This document shows positions 10,780-21,700 of a stretch of 64,000 bases of DNA, in pieces. This DNA is from Gossypium raimondii. Taxonomy: Eukaryota; Streptophyta; Magnoliopsida; Malvales; Malvaceae. A program made the position numbers and the translations under genes. The stretch spans positions 46,943,980 to 47,007,979 of the forward strand of contig NC_068575.1 in assembly GCF_025698545.1 (NCBI RefSeq), in the 5' to 3' direction. The notes under the pieces are model-generated. The model was given only the letters and a program-made list of their open reading frames with translations, searched no databases and was not told the origin of the DNA. The stretch's first letter is position 1. Each line of letters starts with the position of its first letter.

Positions 10780-11878
10780 GGTAAACTATAAAATAGTCAC
10801 TTTTGTTTACCTCGTATTATATTTTAGTCACTTATATTTGAAATGTTACATTTTAATAACTTATATTATTGTTTTGTTATGAAGTAGTCATTCTACCGTT
10901 AAACTTCGTTATCTCCCTAACGATAACCCTACGTGGTAGTCTAAATAGGTTTTAAATGCCAACTTAGACGTCCTACGTGGCAGTCCAAATTAAATTTATT
11001 TAATTAAAAATATATTTTCATCCCAACAATTGAAATTTATTTAATTAAAAATCTATTTTCATCCAAACAACTGAACATTCGAGTTGGCATTTAAAACCCA
11101 TTTGGACTATCACATAGGACCGCTGTTAAGAAGGTAATGGAGCTTAATGGTAGAGTGACTACTTTGTAACAAAACGATAATGCAAGTAACTAAAACATAA
11201 CATTTCAAGCATAAGTGCCTAAAATATAATCTAAGGGTCTGTTTGATTGCCAGTAAAATATTTTCCGTAAAATAATTTCGGGAAAATGTTTTACTTTTCT
11301 GTAAAATGATTTACTGGAAAATATTTTCTGATGTTTGATTGAATCTGTAAAATATTTTCTACTGCTTATGATTTCGAAATATTTTTCAAAAAATTGTTTT
11401 TACATATATTGATATATATTAATAAATTTTTATATTTTAAATTATTTTTACATATATTGCAATGATTTATTTATAATAATACTCAATTATTAAGCCACAA
11501 TATTAATCGTTATAAATTGAAAAAAAATTAATATCAAATAAATTATTTGTAATTGTGTTAAGAAACAAGTATTAAATAATTAAAAAAACAAATTACTGGA
11601 AAATCGATAAATAGAAGTAATTTTCTACCGGAAATGAAGGAAAGAATGAAGGAGGCAATAGAGAGGAGAGCACGGAAAATGTCTTACGGAAATTGAAAGG
11701 TAAGACATTTTCCCTAAAATGTAACCCATTTTCCCTTGTTTTGGAGTTCATTTTCCAAATGGAAAATATTTTCCGCCAATCAAACGTTGGAAAAGTTAGA
11801 AATGATTTTCCGGAAAATCAATTCCTTCAATCAAACAGGCCCTAATATAAACAAAAGTGATTATTTTTGTAGTTTACC
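10780..11878. mobile_element. MITE with long terminal inverted repeats (outer)
   Basis: The left arm starts GGTAAACTATAAAATAGTCA and the right arm ends with its imperfect inverse (TTTTTGTAGTTTACC). The inversion continues inward for well over 100 bp (gttttgttatgaagtagtca versus gtgactactttgtaacaaaa). Possible 8-bp target copies AATAAAAA lie at both sides, but low complexity makes that weak. The core contains a direct duplication of about 40 bp (aatttatttaattaaaaat). A second MITE sits inside the right arm at 11235-11842. The superfamily is not settled. Confidence 0.75.
11235..11842. mobile_element. Tourist/PIF-Harbinger-type MITE (inner), 608 bp
   Basis: The termini GGGTCTGTTTGATTG and CAATCAAACAGGCCC are inverted copies with one mismatch. 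They are flanked by TAA at 11232-11234 and 11843-11845. A 3-bp TAA/TTA duplication and GG(G/C)-rich ends fit PIF/Harbinger. The interior is AT-rich with many ttttccggaaaat-like motifs and has no open frame. It interrupts the outer MITE, so it is younger. Confidence 0.8.
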
Positions 11879-13043
11879 TAATAAAAAAAAGTTCAAAAAG
11901 AAAATAAAATAAAAAGTTTCGACTAACCTAGCTGCCAGTTTACCGGTAAAATGTTGTGAAAATTCAAACTTCCATTGGTTTGTAAAATATATGAACTTCC
12001 ATTTTCTAGTCAGTATACACTTGTTAATGAAATATGAGATATTTTTGGTCTTTGAACCCTACCACAAAGCTTTGCGATAGCCATTTGAGTTCAATATTAT
12101 TTTGATTTGATTTCAGGTGGGTGGGTGACTTCCATGCCGTTCTCCGATTCTGGTTTCTTTACTCCTATCATATCAGTCCAGGATATGTTTTGCTGAAGGA
12201 ATTTGAAGTTTTATGAACAAAGGTATTAGTAGATTTTAAGTTTAGTGGATGGCTAAGGTTTTGAGACCATTCCTGTTTCCTTCTTTTTTTCATCATTGCA
12301 GAAATTCATACGTTGGCAATCTTTGTATTTTCTATGAGGTAGAAGAGAATTGCTTAAGTAGGCGATGGAATGGCAATGGATGGTATCTGAATCTGAATTC
12401 TCTTTACCTTTAATTTTTTTTTTTTAAATATCGGACTTTTTAAATTCAGATATTATAAAAAATATATAAATATTCGATTAAGTATGTGCCGGTGCATAGG
12501 TGCATAGTTTTCTTTTTCCCCTTCTTGGGGTTTTTCAAAATTTAAACAAGATTGAGTTTAATTTGCTCGATCATGTTTTACTTGCAATTCTTCTTGGTTG
12601 AGATTAAGAAGTGTTTCGTGTTTACTCACAACTGCAGTTTTATGTTGGTAACTTAACCTCTATTTATAAATATATAAATGGAAAGGTAAATGTAGATGCA
12701 AACACGAAAGCGGTTCTATTTCTCAGAATATGCCAAAGGAATTCATATAATTGCCAAAGCATCTGCATCCATAGAAACTCTCTTTCTTTTACCGCATAAT
12801 TGCGTGGTGGGTAGTCACAGTCAGTCAGTCAGTCTTGTCTATCATTTAATACACTTTCTGCTTTATTTCTTTTTCAAACATTGAATATATGCTTTGTACC
12901 AAAAAGAAAAACATTGAAGATGTAATACCGTGTGGTTCCTAACTCTAACAATAACTTTTCTTTGTTCACTCGGTTGTTAAATTCTTCTTCAGTTTCCAAT
13001 TGTTGTTGCTTTGCTGATTGTGAAATATTAGGAGAGAGTGGAT
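11879..13043. other. Upstream region of CNL copy B
   Basis: Non-coding DNA of about 1.2 kb before the CNL start. A TC-rich leader (ttcttcttcagtttccaa) lies just upstream of the ATG and is a plausible 5' UTR. A short cagtcagtcagtcagtc run lies near 12820. I see no sure TATA box. Confidence 0.4.
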
Positions 13044-15134
13044 ATGGCAGACGCGCTTGTTTCAGTTGTTGTGAATATCATCTTAGACAACTTGAACTCC
13101 TTGTTCCTGGAGGAGATGGGACTTGCTGGGAGCCTCAAAAAAGAACTTCAGAGCCTGGAAAGTACTCTTACTACAATCCAAGCTGTGCTCCATGATGCCG
13201 AGGAGAAGCAGTGGAAGAGTGAAGCTATCAAGAATTGGCTTGGAAAACTTAAACAAGCAGCTTATGATCTGGAAGATGTGCTTGATGACTTCAAAACTGA
13301 AGCTCAGAGGCGTAGAAGTAAGGTATCCACTTTCTTTTCTCTTCAGAACCCTCTTGTGTTTCGCCTAAATATGGCACGTAAATTTAAGAATGCAAGAGAG
13401 AAATTAGATGCCATTGCTGAGGAGAAAAGCAAGTTTCACTTGAGAGAGTGTGTGGTAGAAGCTGCAATTGAATGGAATGAGGACAGGCAAACCAGCTCCC
13501 TTGTGAAAGAATCGGAAATATTAGGCAGAGCAGATGAGAAGGAAAAGATAGTTAGTATGTTGGTTAGCAATGCGAGTCATCATGATGACCTCTCTGTTTA
13601 TGCAATATGTGGCATGGGAGGTCTTGGAAAGACCACACTTGCCCAATTGGTTTACAATGACAAAAATATGGCAAAAGCCTTTGATTTGAGAGCTTGGGTG
13701 TGCGTATCCGATGATTTTGATATAAAAAGGTTGACTAAAGCTATTGTGGAATCCATTGAAGGGAAGTCATGCGATATCCAAGAGCTAGATCCCCTGCAGC
13801 GGCGCTTAGTAGAGATGTTTGTTGGGAAACGATTTTTGCTTGTTTTGGATGATGTGTGGAATGAATACCATGACAAGTGGGATAGACTGAAGCAAGCGCT
13901 ACAGTGTGGAGCAAGAGGAAGTACAGTCATTGTCACTACTCGACTTGAGAAAGTTGCTCTCATGATGGCTACAATTCCTTTCTATCGCTTGGGATGTTTG
14001 TCAGATGATGATTCTTGGTCCCTATTCAAGCAAAGAGCCTTTGGGATGGGAATAAAAGAAGGCAATGTGAACCTGGACGCAACTGGGAGGCAGATACTAC
14101 AGAGATGTGGAGGGGTACCATTGGCAATTACGGCCATAGGAAGCATACTGCATTCCAAAAGTCAAGAAAGTGAATGGTTACGTGTCAAAGATAGTGAGAT
14201 ATGGGATTTGGAGGATGAGGGAAAAAGAATCTTGGCTGTGTTGATGTTGAGTTATGAGCATCTTCCACCATATATGAAACAATGTTTTTCATTTTGCTCA
14301 ATATTTCCCAAAGATTCTGTCATGGTAAAGGACGAGCTGATAGGACTATGGATGGCAAATGGATTTATCCCTTCTCGAAGACTGTTGGATTTGCATGATA
14401 CGGGTTGTGAAATATTCTCTGAATTGACTCGGAGGTCCTTTCTCCAAGAGATCAAAGAGGATGTTGATGGAACTGTTACATGTAAAATGCATGATTTAAT
14501 CCATGACATTGCAACATCAATTATGGGACATGAATGCTGTGTGATTGAGCCCAATGAGAGGTTGAAAATACCAAAAACTGCACGTCACTTGTTTGTTCAT
14601 AATAGCAGTTCATCAACAAACATTATGGACTTGTCCAAGTTGCAACCGTTGCATTCTTTGATCCTAGGCAATGAGATCAGCTTTTGTGGTATTTATAACC
14701 TCTCTAATCCTGCCCAATTCATCAGTAAACAAAAAAATTTGAAGGTGTTGGATTTTGGTTATTCTTTTAGCAATACTGCATTTAAAAGTTTGAAACAGCT
14801 GAGATACCTATGCCTTCATGATGGTAATATGAAAACTCTACCTGAATCAACAATCTCCCTTCATAACTTGCAGACACTAAATCTTCAGCATTGTCACAGC
14901 CTTGAAATGTTACCTAAAGATACTAGGCACTTGAAAAATCTGAAGTATTTGGACCTCAGATGTTGCTCTTCACTAACTTCTATGCCTGTTGGATTGGGAC
15001 AATTGTCATGCTTGCGCAAGCTCAGCATGTTTGTTGTGGGAAAGGATATTGGTTGTGGTGGCATTGATGACTTGAAAGAGTTGGCCCTAGTGGGGGAATT
15101 GAGCATCACAGGACTTCACAACATAAAGAGTTAA
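13044..15134 (+). CDS. CC-NB-ARC-LRR disease resistance protein (RGA type), copy B, cut short by a premature stop
   Basis: Start: the ATG at 13044 gives MADALVSVVV, the usual start of this family; the GTG two codons earlier is not a plausible plant start. The open part is 696 codons. Domains: Rx-type coiled coil (about 1-140) with an EDVID-like motif YDLEDVLDDF; NB-ARC with P-loop GMGGLGKTT (190-198), RNBS-A AWVCVSDDFD, kinase 2 LLVLDDVW (265-272), RNBS-B STVIVTTR, GLPL CGGVPLA (355-361), RNBS-D MKQCFSFCSIFPKD and MHD at 482-484. LRRs follow from about residue 540. All nucleotide-binding motifs look intact. TAA at 15132 ends the frame inside the LRR. The paralogue at 26060 has a sense codon (TCA) there, and the same frame stays open for 413 more codons. 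Either a pseudogene or a truncated CC-NB-ARC product. Family role: intracellular pathogen sensing. Confidence 0.88.
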   Translation: MADALVSVVVNIILDNLNSLFLEEMGLAGSLKKELQSLESTLTTIQAVLHDAEEKQWKSEAIKNWLGKLKQAAYDLEDVLDDFKTEAQRRRSKVSTFFSLQNPLVFRLNMARKFKNAREKLDAIAEEKSKFHLRECVVEAAIEWNEDRQTSSLVKESEILGRADEKEKIVSMLVSNASHHDDLSVYAICGMGGLGKTTLAQLVYNDKNMAKAFDLRAWVCVSDDFDIKRLTKAIVESIEGKSCDIQELDPLQRRLVEMFVGKRFLLVLDDVWNEYHDKWDRLKQALQCGARGSTVIVTTRLEKVALMMATIPFYRLGCLSDDDSWSLFKQRAFGMGIKEGNVNLDATGRQILQRCGGVPLAITAIGSILHSKSQESEWLRVKDSEIWDLEDEGKRILAVLMLSYEHLPPYMKQCFSFCSIFPKDSVMVKDELIGLWMANGFIPSRRLLDLHDTGCEIFSELTRRSFLQEIKEDVDGTVTCKMHDLIHDIATSIMGHECCVIEPNERLKIPKTARHLFVHNSSSSTNIMDLSKLQPLHSLILGNEISFCGIYNLSNPAQFISKQKNLKVLDFGYSFSNTAFKSLKQLRYLCLHDGNMKTLPESTISLHNLQTLNLQHCHSLEMLPKDTRHLKNLKYLDLRCCSSLTSMPVGLGQLSCLRKLSMFVVGKDIGCGGIDDLKELALVGELSITGLHNIKS

Positions 15135-16373
15135 ACAGAAGCTAAAAATGCCAATTTGAAAAAGAAGAAAAATTTAAGTTCATTAAGCTTATCTTGGCGA
15201 CTAGACAGCTTGGAAACCTGTCATCATCAACATAGAAATGATGAAGAGATTCTTAATGTTCTCCAACCACATTCTAGCTTGAAGAAGCTATGCATATTTG
15301 GTTACCAAGGTGATAGGTTTCCATATTGGATGATGGATCTGCTTCTACCAAACCTTGTTGAAATCTCACTCGAAGATTGTGAAATATGCGATCAACTTCC
15401 ACCCCTAGGGAAATTGCGCTTCCTTAAGGTCCTTACTATTAAGGAAATGGGTGCTCTGAAGTATATTGACAGCAACTTCTATGGGGATATGGAAAGTTCT
15501 TTTCCATCACTGAAGGTTCTCGAAATAGCTATGGCACCATGTTTGGAGGAATGGACAACTGTGAATGGTAGAGAACAGTTTCCTCTCTTAAGTTCGTTAA
15601 CTATCAAATGTTGTCCCAAGTTGGTTAAGATGCCAATGCTTCAATCTCTAAAAAAGCTAGAAATTGGAGGAATTAATGTTACTTTACTTAAATCTTTGAT
15701 GATGAATGCCACTATTCTTACATCTCTCTGGATTAATGAAGTTGATGAGTTAACGGATTTACCGGATGGACTATTGCAAAATCAGAAGCACCTTGACAGC
15801 TTGACGATTGTGTCAAGTACTCTAAAGTCTTTATCTGATATGCTGGATAATCTATCCTCCCTTAAACACTTGGAACTTGAAAGTTGCTTACAACTTGAAA
15901 GCTTGCCTGCAGGACTACAAAATATCAGCTCTTTAAAAACTTTGGATTTAAGTCAATGTGACAGCCTTGTATCCCTTCCAGCAAATGGATTGCAAGGGTT
16001 ATTGTCCTTGTCTTCATTGAGGATTCAAAATTGTAAGAAATTAGCCTCTTTATCTGAGGGGGTGCTATATCTGACTTCAATCCGAGACTTGCTTATCAAT
16101 GGATGTCCAGAGTTAACCTCATTGCCAGAGAGTATCCAACATCTGTCTTCTCTTCAATCTCTGCGTATTTGGAGTTGTGTGAGATTAATTTCTCTTCCGA
16201 ATGAGATACAACACCTCAACTTGCTTTCACGGTTGGAGATTAAGTATTGCTGTAATTTGATGTCATTGCCCCAAGGGGTATGGAGCCTCATGGCGCTGGA
16301 AACGCTGGAGATTGAAGGATGCCCTCATCTGAAAAGGCAATGTAAGAAAGAGGAGAGGATTGACCCAACATAA
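15135..16373 (+). pseudogene. LRR half of CNL copy B, beyond the premature stop
   Basis: This continues in exactly the same frame as the upstream CNL, without indel (TEAKNANLKKKKNLSSLSLS), so one base change explains the break. It encodes about a dozen leucine-rich repeats (LKHLELESCLQLESLPAGLQ, LRIQNCKKLASLSEGV, LEIKYCCNLMSLPQGV). The whole frame 13044-16373 would be 1109 codons, normal for a single-exon RGA protein. The extreme C-terminus is also abnormal. The family ending GEDWPxIxHI is replaced by ERIDPT. Compared with copy C (27255-27290), copy B lacks about 4 bp (cgag) and has TGA in place of the TGG codon. Confidence 0.85.
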
Positions 16374-17447
16374 CCCACATTCCGTTCATTGAAGTTATGT
16401 CTAAAGAAGAACGCTTTGGAACCTGTCTATCGGCTATCTCTTAAGTCTTGCAATTATCAAATAACATTCAAGAATTATGAGAAAGGATTTTAGCATTGCA
16501 TTTTTGTGAATAAGACATCTGCAGTATCATTCATTCATCCATTTCTGTTAATAATGTTCACTACTATCCAGAGTTCATTGGACATTCGCAAATGGTTTGA
16601 TTTGATGAATTTAGGATTTGGTTGTCTAAATACATTCACAGGATGGGTGATTGGACATGTTACCTCTCAAGAAAGTTCTGAAAGCTCAGTTCTGCTATTT
16701 GAGAAAAGAACATTGCATTTAGTTGATAGAGCAATTTCTATCCTATAAGACCAGGACAGAATAAATTGATGTCAAATAATTTTACTTCTAAATTCTTATG
16801 CTCATCAAATACTGTTTTGTTCAACTTCGTTTCAGGATATCAATCATATAGTAGAGCACATTTCTTGGGTTAAAGTGCCCTTATTGAAAATGCCAGATTG
16901 ACTTAATTAGAAAAAGCCCTTATTGAAAAAATTAACAATCAGTTAAGGACTCTATAAAATCAATATGATTTATATGGTTGATAAGAATTATATAGTAAGG
17001 CTTGTTTAGTATTACTATTACCAATTTTGATGCATCAGTTTTGGTTTGTTCAATTGTATTCTTTTTTTGGAGCTTTTTAGCATTAAATTTTGTTTTTCTT
17101 GATTCTTAACAGTCAGAACATGGCGCTTTAGGCTACTTCTGATTTTTTCTGTATTATATTCATTCCATGCCTAGAACTGCAACCTTGAGTGGGGGTTTAA
17201 TTTGATGTCTTTGCTCTCACGAGTAAGCAGCCTCACAGCACTGAAAACGCTAAGGATGGCTGCATCTAAAATGGCGGTGGAACAAAGCCACCCAAAAAAA
17301 TTTCCGCTGTATCAAAAACTCAATCAGAGTCCAACAACTTCATGAGTTTTTCTTTGCCCTTGTAAATAACAATAATATAGATGACTTATTTTGAGTTATA
17401 AATTAAGTTAATTAAAACATTATGTTATCGTTGTTGTCTTATTTCTA
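16374..17447. other. 3' flank of CNL copy B
   Basis: Non-coding. The part from about 16590 to 17400 is similar to 1-374 plus 5239-5440, so it belongs to the duplicated CNL unit. It joins the start of CNL copy C at about 17448. Confidence 0.55.
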
Positions 17448-18208
17448 TGCGTATTCGATGATTTTGATATAAAAAGGTTGACTAAAACTATTGTGGAGTC
17501 CATCGAAGGAAAATCAGGCTATATCCAAGAGCTAGATCCCTTGCAGAGGCACTTAGTAGAATAGTTTGTTGGGAAACGATTTTTGCTCATATTGGATTAT
17601 GTGCGAAATGAATACCATGACAAGTGGGACAGACTGAAGCAAGCGCTATGGAGTGGATGAAGAGGTTTGTTGGGAAACGATTTTTGCTCATATTGGATTA
17701 TGTGTGGAATGAATACCATGACAAATGGGACAGACTAAAGCAAGCGCTACAGAGTGGACGAAGAGGAAGTGAAGTCATTGTCACCACTCGACTTGAGAAA
17801 GTTGCTTTTATAATGGCTAAAGTCCCTTTTCATTGCTTGCTATGTTTGTCAGGTGATGATTCTTGGTCCTCGTTCAAGAAAAGAGCCTTTGTAATGGGAA
17901 TAAATGAAGGTAATGTCAACCATGAAACAATTGGGAAGCAGATTGTGCAGAGATGTGGAGGGGTACCATTGGCAATAAATGCCATTGGAAGCATACTGTG
18001 TTTCAAGAGTTAGGAAAGCGAACGGTTACGTGTCAAAGATAGCGACATGTGGGATTTGGAAGACGAGGGGAAAAGAGCGTTGATTGTATTGAAGTTTAGT
18101 TATAAGCATCTTCCACCCTATATAAAACAATGGTTTTCATTTTGCTCAACATTTCCTAAAGATTTTGTCATGAAAAAGGACGAGTTGATTGGACTATGGA
18201 TGGCAAAT
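17448..18208 (+). pseudogene. CNL copy C, NB-ARC relic (5' part)
   Basis: Homology to copy B starts abruptly at RNBS-A (tgcgtattcgatgattttga) and runs through kinase 2 (FLLILDYVWN, where copy B has LVLDDVW), RNBS-B (SEVIVTTRLEK), GLPL (CGGVPLAINAIG) and RNBS-D. The CC domain and P-loop are absent. Stops occur near 17563, 17660 and 18012. A 101-bp tandem duplication covers the kinase-2 region. The relic is interrupted at gcaaat (18203-18208) by Copia element 2 and continues at 23164. It cannot encode a working receptor. Confidence 0.9.
17564..17765 (+). repeat. 101-bp tandem duplication inside CNL copy C
   Basis: Units 17564-17664 and 17665-17765 both start gtttgttgggaaacgatttt and end near gaagagg. 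Copy B has the unit once (about 13819-13918), so the duplication arose in copy C. The units differ at about ten positions. Confidence 0.9.
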
Positions 18209-18704
18209 TGTTGAAGTTTGGTCAGCATGTAACACCAGGAGCAGTCAAGAAGCAGGCCATGCAGGCCAAGCCATGCAGAAGCTGCTGAAGCAGGTGCAGC
18301 TGCTTTTTTTTGTTCATTTTGTAACCATAGTTTGATGAAATGTATTCAAGTTCATTTTGAACTATGTTAGGTTGATGCTTGATGTAATTTGATAGTGATT
18401 GAGCTGTTAACTAAGCTTTGTTTATGTGTACAAGCTTTGTTTTCAAGTTTCAATGTATTAGTTGTAGTAGGTATTAATTAGGTAACCATATACTGATTTA
18501 GACAAGTTGAATGCTTGGTTTATGTATTGGCTTTATGCCATTATTCAAGTTGAATGAATTCAATCAGATTTCCTTCCATAGACTCTCCATTTTTCTTTGC
18601 TTTTACTTTCTTTTCTATCTTGAATTCCTGTTTGTTTCTTCTGCAAGCCTCGAGCCTTGCTGCTCAAGTCTCAGCTAACTTGCTTGCATTTTTTAACACC
18701 AATA
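18209..18704 (+). repeat. Copia 2 5' LTR
   Basis: It starts TGTTGAAGTTTGGTCAGC and ends near ttaacaccaata (mutated from the CAACA seen in the 3' LTR). Confidence 0.92.
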
Positions 18705-18706
18705 AT

Positions 18707-18719
18707 TGGTATCTAGAGC
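18707..18719 (+). other. Copia 2 primer-binding site
   Basis: TGGTATCTAGAGC is close to the initiator-Met type TGGTATCAGAGC. It lies two bases after the LTR. Confidence 0.75.
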
Positions 18720-18757
18720 TATAATCTCAGTGGACCTGTTATAGTTCAGTATTTAAA

Positions 18758-21700
18758 ATGATGGCTTCATCAGGCTTCTCACCAGCTGCACCACCAGTCT
18801 TCAATGGAGAGGGCTATCACATATGGGTGGTCAAAATGAAAACCTACTTGCAGGCATTCGACCTATGGGAAGTGATCAACTCAGATGTTGAACCAGAGCC
18901 ACTTAGAGCTAATCCAACTGTGGCTCAGATCAAGCAGCATGCTGATGAAAGGACCAAGAGGCACAAGGCCATGTCCTGCATTCGAAACTCTGTGTTAGAT
19001 ATGATCTTTACAAGGATCATTGCCTGTAAGACACCAAAACAGGCCTAAGACAGATTAAAAGAGGAGTTCCAAGGAACTGAAAGAACAAGGTAGCAACAGC
19101 TATTGAACTTGAGAAGGGATTTTGAGAACTTGAAAATGAAGGAGGAAGAAACTGTCAAACAGTATTCAGATAGGATTATAGCTGTGGTGAACAGCATAAG
19201 GCTCCTTGGAGAGCAATTCAGTAGAGCAAGAATAGTGGAGAAGGTGATCTCAACCTTACCTAAGAGGTATGAGGCAAAAATATCTTCCCTAGAAGACTCA
19301 AAGAACCTCACTAGCATCTTATTGACAGAGCTGATCAATGCTCTTTATGCGCAAGAGCAAAAGAGAGCCAGCAGACTAGAGGAGCACCAAGAAGGTACCT
19401 TCCAAGCAAAAACCAAACCTACCTCCACCACCTCTACTTACAAAGGCAAAAAAACTTAGAAAGACAAGCCTAAGTCAGATGCTGCAAGAAGAAGTGACCA
19501 ACCCTGCAGGCATTGCAAAAGACCTGGTCATCTAGAGGCAAATTGCTAGTTTAGACCAGATGTGTAGTGCCAATACTGCAAAAAGATGGGTCATGTTGAA
19601 AAGGTTTGCAAAAGCAAGGGCAGACCAAGGCAGAATCAACCCCAACAGCCAAAGGTTGAAGCTCGAGTAGTAGAAGAGGGCAGTGACCATGAGGAGCAAG
19701 TTTTTGCAGTTTCATGCTTAGCGACTAAGGAAAAGGTCACAAAGGGATGGCTTATAAATAGTGGTTGCACAAATCACATGACATCAGATGCTTCAATCTT
19801 CAAGTCAGTTGATAGAAGCTTCAAAACAAAGGTGAAGATAGGAAATGACCATTTCATTAAGGCAGAAGGCAAGGGAGATGTGCTGATATGCACTCCCACA
19901 GGTAACAAGCTTGTCTCAAATGTTCTATTGGTTCCTGAGATTGATAGAAACCTGCTTAGCATAGCTTAGCTACTAGAGAAAGGCTATTTTGTAGTGTTCA
20001 AAGGTAGGGAGTGCCAAATCAGTGATCCAAATGGATCTAAGCTCATGTTAGTCACTATGGCTGATAAAAGCTTTGTTTTTGACTGGATAAATGGCTCAGA
20101 CTCAGCCTATACAGCCTCATCTGATAAATCTAAGCTTTAGCATCAAAGGCTTGGTCATGCCAACTACAGATCAATGGACCAGCTAACCAAAGAAGATCTA
20201 GTTGAGAATTTCATCAAATTAGTTGAAAAAGAGAAGGTTTGTTAGGTATGTCAGCTAAGAAAGCAGGCCAGGCTGCAGCTTGTGCACATTGATGTGTGTG
20301 GCCCCATGAAGACTCAGTCATTGAATGGCAGCAGGTATTTCATTTTTTTTATTGATGATCACTTGAGATTTTGCTGGATTTATTTTTTGAAACAGAAATC
20401 AGAGGTTGCCTCTGTGTTTTGAAAGTTCAAAACTGTTGTAGAAACTGAAACAGGCTGCAAACTCAAGACCCTGAGGTCTGATAATAAAACTGAGTACACC
20501 TCAGCTCAGTTTCAAGCCTTTTGTGATGAAGCAGGCATTAAACATCAGCTTACTAACACTTATACACCTGAACAGAATGGTGTAACTGAAAGAAAGAATA
20601 GGAGCTTGATGGATATGGCAAGGTGCCTACTGTTTGAGGAGAATTTACCCAAAATCTTGTGGGCTGAGGCAGTTAACATTGTTGTGTATATCTAAAATAG
20701 ACTCCCAATCAAGGCTTTGGCTCCCAAAACTCCATTTGAGGCCTGATTTGGGTTCAAACATTCACTTGCACACATGAAAATATTTGGTTGCATATGTTAT
20801 GCACATGTTCCAGCTGTGAAGAGGGACAAGTTGTCCAAGAGGGCTCAACTTGGTATTCTGGTGGGCTATAGCATAGTCAAAAAGGGGTACAGGATCTTGA
20901 ATCCTTCAACAAACAAGATAATTGTAAGTAGAGATATGGTATTTGATGAGATATCGAGCTAGAACTGAGAAAAGAATGAGCCAAAGGTAGCTTCTGAAGA
21001 ACTTATAGCAGATCAGACTGAAACTAATCAGAATGGTCCTGAAATGGACATTAATAATGAACCAGTCAGGGGCACTAGACCATTGGCTAAGATTTATGAA
21101 AGAGCTCATGTAGCCATAGTCGAACCAACTTGCTTTGAAGAGGCTGAAGCTCAGCAAGGCTAGAAACAAGCCATGGTAGATGAAATCAACATGATTAAGA
21201 AAAACCAAAACTGGGATCTAGTTGAAAGACCAACCAACAGGAAGACTATTGGAGTGAAATGGGTCTATCGAGCCAAACAGAATGCTGATGGAAGCTTGAA
21301 CAAGTTGAAGGCTAGGCTAGTTGTGAAGGGGTTTAGCCAAAAGTATGGCACAGACTATTTGGAGACCTTCGCACCAGTGGCCAGGCTTGACACCATCAGA
21401 CTGCTAGTTGCCTTAGCAGCACAAATGCAGTGGAAAACTCATCAGCTTGATGTGAAGTCAGCCTTCCTCAATTGATTTCTTAAAAAGGAGATCTTTGTTA
21501 AACAACCTCAAGGTTTCAAAGTGGCTGATAAAGTAGATATGGTTTACAAACTAAAGAAAGCCTTGTATGGCTTAAAACAGACACCTAGGGTCTGGTATAG
21601 TAGGATCGATAACTACTTGATCAGTTTTGGATTTGAAAGGAGCATTAGTGAGCCAAAATTGTATGTCAAGAAGGATGAAGTCCAGATTCAGCTCATTGTA

